A stretch of DNA of 64,000 nt from Rhodobacter sp. GTDB lineage: Bacteria > Pseudomonadota > Alphaproteobacteria > Rhodobacterales > Rhodobacteraceae. This document shows positions 19,670-27,468 of the stretch, one piece after another. The stretch is taken from NCBI GenBank assembly GCA_020250125.1, contig JADCEL010000038.1, positions 1 to 64,000 of the forward strand, read 5' to 3'. The position numbers and the translations under genes are program-made. Each line of letters begins with the position of its first letter. Position 1 is the first letter of the stretch. The notes beneath the pieces were generated by a model that saw only the letters and a list, made by a program, of their open reading frames with translations, was not told the origin of the DNA and ran no database searches.

Positions 19670-22458
19670 CGATCCGCCAGCCCGGCCTTAACACCTCGCC
19701 GCCCGTGTCCGACGAGGTGCGCAAGACCACCTGTTACATGTGCGCCTGCCGCTGCGGGATCAACGTGCATCTGACATCCGGCAAGGTCAGCTATATCGAA
19801 GGCAACCGCGATCATCCGGTGAACAAGGGCGTGCTCTGTGCCAAGGGCGCGTCGGGCATCCGGCAGATCACCGCCCCGTCCCGGCTGCGGGCACCCCTGA
19901 AGCGGGTGGGGCCGCGCGGGTCCGGCGCCTTTGAGGAGATTTCCTGGGACGAGGCGCTGGACCTCGCCGTGTCCTGGATGAAACCGCTGCGCGAGACGGC
20001 GCCCGAAAAGCTGGCCTTCTTTACCGGCCGCGATCAAAGCCAAAGCCTGACCGGCTGGTGGGCGCAGATGTTCGGCACGCCGAACTATGCAGCACACGGC
20101 GGCTTTTGTTCGGTGAACATGGCAGCGGCGGGGATTTACACCATCGGCGGGTCGTTCTGGGAATTCGGGCAACCGGACTGGGACCGCACCAAGCTGTTCG
20201 TGATGTTCGGCGTGGCCGAAGACCATGACAGCAATCCGATCAAGATCGGGCTGGGCAAGCTCAAGGAACGCGGCGCGCGGGTGATCGGGGTGAACCCGAT
20301 CCGCACCGGTTACAACGCGGTTGCCGATGACTGGCTCGGGATCACGCCCGGCACCGACGGGCTGCTGATCCTGGCGCTGATCCATTGCCTGCTGGAAGCG
20401 GGCAAGGTCGATCTGGATTATCTGGCACAGTGGACGAATGCCGCCTTTCTGCTGGACGAAACCGAAGGACCGGCAAGGGGGCTGTTCGTGCGCAATGCCG
20501 AAAGCCAGCCTTTCGTGATCGACCGGCGCACGGGGATGCCCGCCAGCTGGGATGCCAGGGGCGTTCAGCCTGACCTGGGGGCGGTCTGGCAGGGGCACCG
20601 CACCGTGTTCCAGCATCTGGCGGAACGCTATCTTGCGCCCGGACATGCGCCGGAGGCGGTGGCGGAGCGTGTGGGCATTCCGGCACGGCGCATCCGCGAA
20701 CTGGCGGCAGACCTGGCGCGGGTGGCCTTTGACGGTGCGATCGTGCTGGATCAGCCCTGGACGGATTTTCGCGGCAATGCCCATGCCAGGATGGTGGGCC
20801 GCCCGGTCAGCTTTCACGCGATGCGGGGCATTTCGGCGCATTCCAACGGCTTTCAGACCGCGCGGGCGCTGCATCTGCTGCAAATCCTGCTGGGCACGGT
20901 GGATGTGCCGGGCGGCTACCGCATGAAGCCGCCCTATCCCAAACCGATGGAGGCGCATCCAACCCCCCATTTCGATGCCGTGCCGGGCAAGCCGCTGGCG
21001 GGGCCGCATCTGGGCTATGTCCGCGGGCCGGATCAACTGGCGCTGAAGGCCGATGGCACGGCGGCGCGCATCGACCGCGCCTTTACCTGGGAAAATCCGT
21101 TCTCGGCGCATGGGATGATGCAGATGGTCATTCCCAATGCCCATGCGGGCGATCCCTACAGGATCGACACGCTGTTCCTGTACATGGCGAACATGGCGTG
21201 GAATTCGTCGATGAACACCGCCGCCGTGATGCAGATGCTGACCGACAGGGACGGGGATGGCGACTATGTCATCCCGCGCATCATCTATTCGGATGCCTAT
21301 GCCTCTGAAATGGTGGCCTATGCCGACCTGATCCTGCCCGACACGACCTATCTGGAACGGCATGACTGCATCAGCCTGCTCGACCGCCCGATCAGCGAGC
21401 CGGGGGCGGCGGGCGATGCCATCCGCTGGCCGGTGGTGGAACCTGACCGCGACGTGCGCGGCTTTCAGTCGGTGCTGATCGATCTGGGCGTGCGGCTGGG
21501 CTTGCCGGGGTTCACCGATGCTGACGGCAAGGCGGTGTACCGCGACTATGCCGACTATATCGCCATGCATCAGCGCAAGCCGGGCGTCGGGCCGCTGATG
21601 GGATTTCGCGGCACTGGCGCTGCCGTGGGGCGCGGCGCGCCGAACCCGGACCAGATCGCGGCCTATATCGCCAATGGCGGCTTCTTTCAGGCGCATGTGC
21701 CGCCCGAGGCCAGCTATTTCAAACCCTGGAACGCCGCCTATCAGGACTGGGCGGTGGAGATGGGGTTTTTTGAATCGCCGCAACCCTATCTGTTTTCCGT
21801 CTATGCCGAACCGATGCGCCGGTTTCAGCTGGCGGCTGAAGGGCATGGCCATGTGCAGCCGCCCGACGCCCTGCGCGCCCGGATCAAACGGGCGATGGAC
21901 CCGCTGCCGGTCTGGTATGCGCCCTTTGGCGATGACGCGGCGGGCGGCTTTCCGTTGCACGCGCTGACGCAGCGCCCGATGGCGATGTATCATTCCTGGG
22001 GGTCGCAGAACGCCTGGCTGCGGCAGATCCACGGGCGCAACTATCTGTATCTGCCGACCAAGGTCTGGCAGCAGCACGGCTTCGCCGATGGCGACTGGGC
22101 GCGCGTCACCTCGCCCTCGGGTATGATCGAGGTGCCTGTGGCGCATATGGCGGCGCTGAACGAACACACGGTCTGGACCTGGAACGCCATCGGCAAGCGC
22201 AAGGGTGCCTGGGGGCTTGCCCCCGATGCGCCCGAGGCGGTGAAGGGGTTTCTGCTGAACCACCTGATCTCGGAACTGCTGCCGGAAAAGGGCGACGGCA
22301 TGCGCTGGTCGAACTCGGACCCGGTCACGGGGCAGGCCGCCTGGTTCGATCTGCGGGTCAAGGTGGAGCGGATCGCACCGGGGGTGGAGGTGGTGCCATC
22401 CTTTGGCGTGCTGCCCGATCCGGCATCGGTGCCGCAGACGGAAAGGGGCGGGGCATGA
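19666..22458 (+). CDS. soeA: Sulfite dehydrogenase (quinone) molybdopterin subunit
   Basis: 930-residue DMSO-reductase-family molybdoprotein, cytoplasmic: no Tat signal precedes the N-terminal cluster motif. The [4Fe-4S] ligands are Cys23, 26, 30 and 58 (C-x2-C-x3-C-x27-C). Cys148 (HGGFCSVNM) is a candidate Mo ligand. Coding with a DmsB-like and a DmsC-like subunit directly after a sulfite-producing Xsc identifies it as SoeA, which oxidises sulfite to sulfate and feeds quinone. Family alternatives such as thiosulfate or polysulfide reductase are disfavoured by the missing Tat signal and by context. Confidence 0.88.
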   Translation: MTIRQPGLNTSPPVSDEVRKTTCYMCACRCGINVHLTSGKVSYIEGNRDHPVNKGVLCAKGASGIRQITAPSRLRAPLKRVGPRGSGAFEEISWDEALDLAVSWMKPLRETAPEKLAFFTGRDQSQSLTGWWAQMFGTPNYAAHGGFCSVNMAAAGIYTIGGSFWEFGQPDWDRTKLFVMFGVAEDHDSNPIKIGLGKLKERGARVIGVNPIRTGYNAVADDWLGITPGTDGLLILALIHCLLEAGKVDLDYLAQWTNAAFLLDETEGPARGLFVRNAESQPFVIDRRTGMPASWDARGVQPDLGAVWQGHRTVFQHLAERYLAPGHAPEAVAERVGIPARRIRELAADLARVAFDGAIVLDQPWTDFRGNAHARMVGRPVSFHAMRGISAHSNGFQTARALHLLQILLGTVDVPGGYRMKPPYPKPMEAHPTPHFDAVPGKPLAGPHLGYVRGPDQLALKADGTAARIDRAFTWENPFSAHGMMQMVIPNAHAGDPYRIDTLFLYMANMAWNSSMNTAAVMQMLTDRDGDGDYVIPRIIYSDAYASEMVAYADLILPDTTYLERHDCISLLDRPISEPGAAGDAIRWPVVEPDRDVRGFQSVLIDLGVRLGLPGFTDADGKAVYRDYADYIAMHQRKPGVGPLMGFRGTGAAVGRGAPNPDQIAAYIANGGFFQAHVPPEASYFKPWNAAYQDWAVEMGFFESPQPYLFSVYAEPMRRFQLAAEGHGHVQPPDALRARIKRAMDPLPVWYAPFGDDAAGGFPLHALTQRPMAMYHSWGSQNAWLRQIHGRNYLYLPTKVWQQHGFADGDWARVTSPSGMIEVPVAHMAALNEHTVWTWNAIGKRKGAWGLAPDAPEAVKGFLLNHLISELLPEKGDGMRWSNSDPVTGQAAWFDLRVKVERIAPGVEVVPSFGVLPDPASVPQTERGGA

Positions 22459-23195
22459 CCTGTCTGCCGGGGCATACCGAAAAGAAGCTGGGGCTGGTGA
22501 TCGACCTTGACACCTGCGTCGGCTGTCAGGCCTGTGTCACCGCCTGCAAGGGCTGGAACGATCAGGGCTATGGCGCGCCGCTGTCGGATCAGGATGCTTA
22601 CGGGGCGGACCCAAGCGGCACCTTCCTGAACCGGGTGCATTCCTATGAGGTGCAGCCACAGGGTGGTGCGGCCCAGATCATCAACTTTCCCCGGTCCTGC
22701 CTGCATTGCGAGGATGCGCCCTGCGTCACCGTCTGCCCCACCGGGGCCAGCTACAAGCGAATCGAGGACGGGATCGTTCTGGTCAACGAAAGCGCCTGCA
22801 TCGGCTGCGGGCTGTGCGCCTGGGCCTGCCCCTATGGCGCGCGGGAACTGGATGCCGAGGCGGGGGTGATGAAGAAATGCACGCTGTGCGTCGACCGCAT
22901 CTATAACGACAACCTGCCCGAGGAAGACCGCGAGCCTGCCTGCGTGCGCACCTGCCCGACGGGCGCGCGGCATTTCGGCGATCTGGGCGACCCTGACAGC
23001 GAGGTCAGCCGTCTGGTGGCGGCGCGGGATGGCTATGCGCTGATGCCGGAATTGCGCACAAGGCCGGTCAACCGCTATCTGCCGCCGCGCAGGAAGGACG
23101 CGCGCGAAGAGGCGTCGCTTCTGGCCCCGCTGCTGGATTTGCAGGCGCAGGGCTTTGCCGGCTGGCTGGACCGCATGCTGGGGAAGATGGGATGA
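22455..23195 (+). CDS. soeB: Sulfite dehydrogenase iron-sulfur subunit
   Basis: 246 residues with four [4Fe-4S] motifs: CVGCQACVTACK, CLHCEDAPCVTVCPTGA, CIGCGLCAWACPYG and CTLCVD...CVRTCPTGA. This is the DmsB/NrfC-type electron-transfer subunit that connects SoeA to the membrane anchor SoeC. No signal peptide is seen, consistent with a cytoplasm-facing complex. It overlaps soeA and soeC by four bases each. Confidence 0.9.
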   Translation: MTCLPGHTEKKLGLVIDLDTCVGCQACVTACKGWNDQGYGAPLSDQDAYGADPSGTFLNRVHSYEVQPQGGAAQIINFPRSCLHCEDAPCVTVCPTGASYKRIEDGIVLVNESACIGCGLCAWACPYGARELDAEAGVMKKCTLCVDRIYNDNLPEEDREPACVRTCPTGARHFGDLGDPDSEVSRLVAARDGYALMPELRTRPVNRYLPPRRKDAREEASLLAPLLDLQAQGFAGWLDRMLGKMG

Positions 23196-24076
23196 ACCCG
23201 GCCCCTTCCGTTATCATATTCACGGTTCTGTCCGGGCTGGGGTTCGGGTTTCTGGCCTGGCTCTGTTCGGGTATCGCAACGCCGGTCGGGCTGCATGGCC
23301 TGCTTGGCTTTGCTTTGGGCTATGGGCTGGCGGTGGGCGGGCTTGTGGCCTCGACCTTTCATCTGGGCCAGCCGGCGCGGGCCTGGCGGGCCTTCACGCA
23401 GTGGCGGTCAAGCTGGCTGTCGCGCGAGGCCTGGGTGTCCGTCGCGGCCCTGCTGGCGGCGGTTCCGGTGGCGCTGGGCGCGCTTGCGGGGCGGGAGCCG
23501 GGGCTGTGGGGGCTGGTGGCGGCGGCGCTGTGCCTGGGCACGGTGCTGTGTACCTCGATGATCTATGCGCAGTTGGCAACCGTGCCGCGCTGGCACCACC
23601 CGCTGGTGCCGGTGACGTTCGTGCTGTTCGCGCTGGCGGGCGGGGCGATTCTGCTGCCGTTGCCGGGGGCGGCGGCGGTGCTGAGTGCGGGTCTGGCAGC
23701 TGTGCTGGCCATCGGCTTTCGCATCGGCGACGGGCGGTTCGCCGGGGCCGGATCAACGCTGGCCACGGCAACCGGGCTGGGGGGCATCGGCGCGCCGCGC
23801 GTGTTCGAGCAGCCGCATACGGGCGGCAATTACCTGACGCGCGAGATGATCCATGTGGTGGGGCGGCGCCATGCGGCGCGGCTGCGCAGCATCGCGGTGG
23901 CGGGCGTGGCGCTGCCCGCGCTGATCCTGCCGCTGTTGCCATCGGTTGCGGGCGTGGCGCTTGCGCTTTGCGCGCATCTGGCCGGCGCTTTTGCCGCCCG
24001 CTGGCTGTTTTTTGCCGAGGCCGAACATGTGGTGGGCCTTTACTACGGGCGGCGGCCCCTGCCAGAGAAGCGGTGA
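23192..24076 (+). CDS. soeC: Sulfite dehydrogenase membrane anchor (DmsC-like)
   Basis: 294 residues with about eight hydrophobic helices; DmsC-family anchor expected to pass electrons from SoeB to quinone. Conserved polar points include STFHLGQPARAW, FEQPHTGGNYLTREMIH and FFAEAEHVVGLYY. It is the last gene of the xsc-tauE-ackA-soeABC operon. Its last codons and TGA stop lie in sequence matching the tail of the ~240-bp repeat unit that follows, so the C-terminus (LPEKR) may have been reshaped by the repeat. Confidence 0.88.
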   Translation: MNPAPSVIIFTVLSGLGFGFLAWLCSGIATPVGLHGLLGFALGYGLAVGGLVASTFHLGQPARAWRAFTQWRSSWLSREAWVSVAALLAAVPVALGALAGREPGLWGLVAAALCLGTVLCTSMIYAQLATVPRWHHPLVPVTFVLFALAGGAILLPLPGAAAVLSAGLAAVLAIGFRIGDGRFAGAGSTLATATGLGGIGAPRVFEQPHTGGNYLTREMIHVVGRRHAARLRSIAVAGVALPALILPLLPSVAGVALALCAHLAGAFAARWLFFAEAEHVVGLYYGRRPLPEKR

Positions 24077-24805
24077 AGAGGATGTCGCCCCTCCGGGCGG
24101 GAAGGGGAAGGTACCTTCGCCCGTCCGGGCGGGACCAGGAAACGCGACCCGCGTTTCCCCGCCCGCGCGGGACGGTGCCCTGTAGACCGGCAGGTCCGGG
24201 TGGGACAGAGGCCAGCGCCCGACCCGGCGGAAGCGAAGCGCCCGCCGGGGGCGGGGCGGGCGCTGGCCGGGGGCTTTGGGCCCCCGGCCGGTCCTGATCC
24301 CGGCGCAGTGCTGTGGCAGAGGCGATGGCCCCTGCCAGTGGAACGGTGAGGGTGCTTTCACCCCTCCGGGCGGGACCAGGAAACGCGACCCGCGTTTCCC
24401 CGCCCGTGCGGGACGGTGCCCTGTAGACCGGCAGGTCCTGGAAGGACAGAGGCCAGCGCCCGACCCGGCGGGCGAGAAGCGCCCGCCGGGGGCGGGTCGG
24501 GCGCTGGCCGGGGGCTTTGGCCCCCGGCCGGTCCTGATCCCGGCGTAACGCTGTGGCAGGGGCGATGGCCCCTGCCAGAGAATCGGGGGTAGTGCTTTCG
24601 CCCCAGCGGGCGGGAACAGGAAACACGACCCGCGTTCCCCCCGCCCGCGCGGAACGGTGCCCTGTAGACCGGCATGTCCGGGAAGGACAGAGGCCAGCGC
24701 CCGCCAAAGCCTGGGCGGGCGCTGGCCGGGGGCTTTGGCCCCCGGCGGGCCCGCGTTCGGTCTGGCGCTGGGACAGGGGCGATGGTCCCTGCCAGGATGT
24801 GCCGG
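24054..24805 (+). repeat. Tandem array of about three ~240-bp hairpin-rich units
   Basis: The landmark GGGACCAGG / GGGAACAGG recurs at 24131, 24372 and 24612, giving periods of 241 and 240 bp. Each unit has, in order: an AAACGCG/CGCGTTT hairpin; 'ggtgccctgtagaccggca'; a long stem (unit 2: 24451-24467 with 24493-24509, 17 bp); a CCGGGGGC/GCCCCCGG hairpin; 'ccggtcctgatcccggcg' in units 1 and 2; and a GGCAGGGG/CCCCTGCC hairpin. Unit 3 is diverged. A partial unit tail at 24054-24100 covers the soeC stop. An inverted copy lies at 20-260. There are no unique spacers and no coding capacity. Confidence 0.85.
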
Positions 24806-24878
24806 GCGCGCGCAGGCGCAAGAGGCTCCCGCTTTGCGCTGAGGCAGCCCCTGCGGTGGCCCTGTCTTCGGCACCCTG

Positions 24879-25808
24879 TCAGTCGGTCTGCCCTGCGCCA
24901 TGGCCGTGCCCGTCTGTCGCGCTGCGCCCGACAAGGACCGTGCCTTCAAAAGCGTTCAGCCGCCCGATCAGATCGGCACCTGCGCTGCGTTCCGCGCCAT
25001 TGACGGCGGCGGCCAGGCTTTCCGCCTCGGCGCGGGTCAGCCCCATCGACACGAAGGTTGCCGGCTGCACAAGGCTTTCCCCCGCACAGAGTTCGACGAA
25101 CCAGCCCATGTCATCCTTGCGCAGGAAGGCGCGGCCGCCCTTGCCCTGCTGGCTCCATCCCGCCACGGCAACCTGGCCCTGGATGGTGATCGGGGACACC
25201 GTCAGCGGGGCCTCCGGGCTGTCGAACTGCGCCATCAGCACGGCTTCGATCTGTTCGGCATCCGTCCCGCCGGCCACCGACATCGGCCCATCGGCATGGC
25301 CGTGACCGGTTGGTGCCGTCTGATGACCCGCTGCGCTGTGGTCCATCCGGCTGTGGTCCATGCCGGCCGGGGCATCAACGCTGAACTCAATCGCCACCCG
25401 GCCCGCCCGTTCAAAGACCAGCGTGGCAGGGATCATGTCGCCTTCGGTCAGCGGGCCGGTCAGGCCCATCAGCATGATGTGCAAACCGCCCGGTTCAAGC
25501 AGGACGGTGCCACCGGCGGGAATCTCGATCGCATCAAGATGGATCATCCGCGCAACGCCGTCAGCGCCATGATCTGTGGTATGCAGCATCGCCTGTTTCG
25601 CGATTGCGGTTTCGACGCCCAGCAGGCGGTCGCCGACACTGCCTGCATTGACGATTTCCAGATAGCCTGCGGCCGATCTTGCGGCAGCAGGGGGGGCGGG
25701 AATGGCGGGATGGACAATCTCCATCTCGCCGACGGTCACGCCATGGGCATGGGCAAAGGAGAGACTGCCCAGCAAGAGAGTGGTCACAAGTCCAAGGATA
25801 CGGTTCAC
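24879..25808 (-). CDS. Periplasmic PCu(A)C copper chaperone with C-terminal copper-uptake-associated domain
   Basis: 309 residues. A signal peptide (about 1-21, ending AHA) is followed by a PCuAC domain. The copper motif H-x-X10-M-X21-H-x-M is complete: the His of MLHTT, the Met of ARM, then exactly 21 residues to HIM. A His/Met-rich linker (DHSRMDHSAAGHQ) leads to a second ~110-residue domain (EQIEAVLMAQFDSPEAPL...) like copper-uptake-associated proteins. It probably delivers Cu(I) to cytochrome oxidase CuA or CuB sites. The start is GTG 25808 after GGAG. The C-terminal tail is again His/Gly-rich. Confidence 0.85.
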   Translation of the reverse strand: MNRILGLVTTLLLGSLSFAHAHGVTVGEMEIVHPAIPAPPAAARSAAGYLEIVNAGSVGDRLLGVETAIAKQAMLHTTDHGADGVARMIHLDAIEIPAGGTVLLEPGGLHIMLMGLTGPLTEGDMIPATLVFERAGRVAIEFSVDAPAGMDHSRMDHSAAGHQTAPTGHGHADGPMSVAGGTDAEQIEAVLMAQFDSPEAPLTVSPITIQGQVAVAGWSQQGKGGRAFLRKDDMGWFVELCAGESLVQPATFVSMGLTRAEAESLAAAVNGAERSAGADLIGRLNAFEGTVLVGRSATDGHGHGAGQTD

Positions 25809-26026
25809 GTTAGATCTCCGGAATTTGGGTCGGGCAGGGGCCCGGGAATGCGTCTGACAGGGGGGGGTGGCGATCCGGCCTCTGCGCCTGCGCCGCGGGC
25901 CGCCACCTGCGGTGCCTGCCGCCCGGCAGGGTGCAGATGGTGCCGCAGCCAGGGCAGGCAGGGGCCTGCACGGGGCCCGGTGCGGCGCATGACGGCCGGA
26001 CCGATGGCCGGGGCAGCCGAACCGGG

Positions 26027-26392
26027 TCAGGCCAGGGGCGGTGCGCGCATCGCATGGCCCGGATCACGCACCGGGCGCTGCGCGCGGCTTTCCTGCGGCG
26101 CGGTCACGGCAGCCTTGACAATCAGCTCTGCCGTGCGGGGCACCAGGCCGGGTGCGGGAACTTCCGCCGTGCCGGCAACATGGCAGGCGGGGCAATCCGA
26201 CTGTCCGCCCCTGCCGTTGCCGCCGGGTGCATCGCAGAGGTCCGCCAGATCGCCCCCGGCCAGAACAAAGGCGTCCCGTGCGATGCTGTCCGCAGCCGGC
26301 ATCCGATGGGCCGCGCCCGAAACCATCAGGGCCGCGACAAGCATCGACAGAAGGGCAAGCCCGATTGTTCCGGTTCGCAGCAGATGCATCAT
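26027..26392 (-). CDS. DUF2946-like small membrane protein
   Basis: About 121 residues starting MMHLLRTG. One N-terminal hydrophobic segment (about 5-28) is followed by a periplasmic part with DCPACH, a CxxCH-like pair seen in DUF2946 copper-associated proteins. It sits upstream of the PCuAC chaperone on the same strand with a 218-bp spacer (25809-26026) that shows no gene. Membership is by motif and context only. The start could be either of two adjacent ATGs (26392 or 26389). Confidence 0.6.
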   Translation of the reverse strand: MMHLLRTGTIGLALLSMLVAALMVSGAAHRMPAADSIARDAFVLAGGDLADLCDAPGGNGRGGQSDCPACHVAGTAEVPAPGLVPRTAELIVKAAVTAPQESRAQRPVRDPGHAMRAPPLA

Positions 26393-26997
26393 GCCCGCTG
26401 GATGCCAGCAGATCGCGGAAAAAGCAACGGGTTTGCGCCCCGCGTCCCGCCGGGTCTGCCGCAGGGGCGACCGCGCCGGACCATGCCTGCTGCCGGGATG
26501 CTGAAACACCGTCCATGCCGGCCCCGCCGTGACCGAGGGGGCACAGCGTCAGGCAGGGGTTGCGGCCAGGGGGATGATCGGGCTTGCCCGCCCCGAGACC
26601 GTCACAAGGCCTTTCGGTATCACTGATCACCGGCAACCTTCCGGCAGGGCCGCGACGCCAGGCACCCTGCCGGAACGGGCAAGGGGGAAATCGATTCCGC
26701 CCCCGGACTCACAATGAACGCCACCCTGTCCTGCGCCTGCGCCTTGCAGGACATCACACCACCTTGACGGACGCGGCCCCGGTCCCTTATCGCTGGGGCG
26801 TCCTGCAAATGGCGGATGCAGGCTGTTTGTGGCTTTCACGGTTGGGTGGCCGGACGGGCGGCGAAGTACGATGGGATGTCAAGACGCATCATGACCGCCG
26901 CCGGGACGTCATCAGAGGCCCGTGTTCGCCGTTGGGCTGCCCGGTGTGGTCAGGGCCGGTCCTTCCGCAGCTTTGGGCGGGTTCGCTTGCGGCCCTT
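26393..26997. other. No recognisable gene
   Basis: The frames present read as low-quality arginine/glycine-rich translations without family motifs, and no RNA element was recognised. It lies between the divergent copper genes (minus) and the glycosyltransferase remnant (plus), so promoters for both may be here. The plus frame that becomes the glycosyltransferase remnant is open from 26584. Confidence 0.4.
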
Positions 26998-27468
26998 TCA
27001 TCGGGCTTGTCGATAGTGGTTCCGCGCCGGAACGAAGAACGTGCTGGTGCAGCCTTGGGTGCCGTTCTTGCCGCAGCCCCCGCGCGTCGCGCCTGCGGGC
27101 GTCTGTCGGTCGACATCAGATCGACGGAGTGGACCGGGTGCCAATGCCCTGGCCCCGCAGCACCGGATGCGCGGATCCGGGTGCCCGGCCATCCGGTCTG
27201 TGCCGGGGCGTCCCCGGCCCTGTGCCCGGTCGTTCCGGGGGCCAGAACACCCCGTGGCGCAGCATTTGACCAGGACCGGCGGCACCGGCAAAACCCGCCA
27301 AAGACCCCGCCGCGCCGCAGGGCAATCCTTGCCGGCCCCGATGCCGACGCCGCCTGCCGCCCGGTGGCAGGTCCGTCGCGCGGCAGCCATCAACCTTGTC
27401 GGCGCGGCCCGTTGCGGGCACCGGGCACCCCCCGGCCAGGGACACAAAAGGATCGGGGCCTCTCTTGA
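26998..27468 (+). pseudogene. Decayed family-2 glycosyltransferase (polyprenyl-phosphate sugar transferase type)
   Basis: In an open frame ending at 27468 one reads LSIVVPRRNEERAGAAL, then SVDIRSTEWTG, ARIRVPGHPVCAGASPAL and FDQDRRHRQNPP. These align with GT2 landmarks LSVVIPVKNEA, VDDGSTDGT, RVLRH..AGQSAA and LDGDGQNDP, but catalytic Asp residues are lost. About 156 residues remain of the usual ~240. The stop TGA overlaps the TTG start of the GT39 gene, as expected of a former operon partner. Decay appears to be mostly substitution, with no obvious frameshift. A diverged but functional protein cannot be excluded. Confidence 0.5.

Noticed and set aside
19666-24076. Alternative assignments of soeABC as DMSO, thiosulfate or polysulfide reductase
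   Set aside because: The catalytic subunit lacks a Tat signal, so the complex faces the cytoplasm, and the operon begins with a sulfite-producing enzyme; sulfite oxidation is the better fit.
24054-24805. CRISPR array
   Set aside because: The unit is ~240 bp and repeats almost entirely, without unique spacers; no cas genes are nearby.
26520-26760. Possible riboswitch-like GC-rich inverted repeats upstream of the copper and glycosyltransferase genes
   Set aside because: No conserved core of the cobalamin, TPP or other riboswitches I know could be matched on either strand.
26816-27016. Short plus frame reading AGRAAKYDGMSRRIMTAAG
   Set aside because: It vaguely recalls a methyltransferase-like stretch but is too short and isolated to support a gene or remnant.
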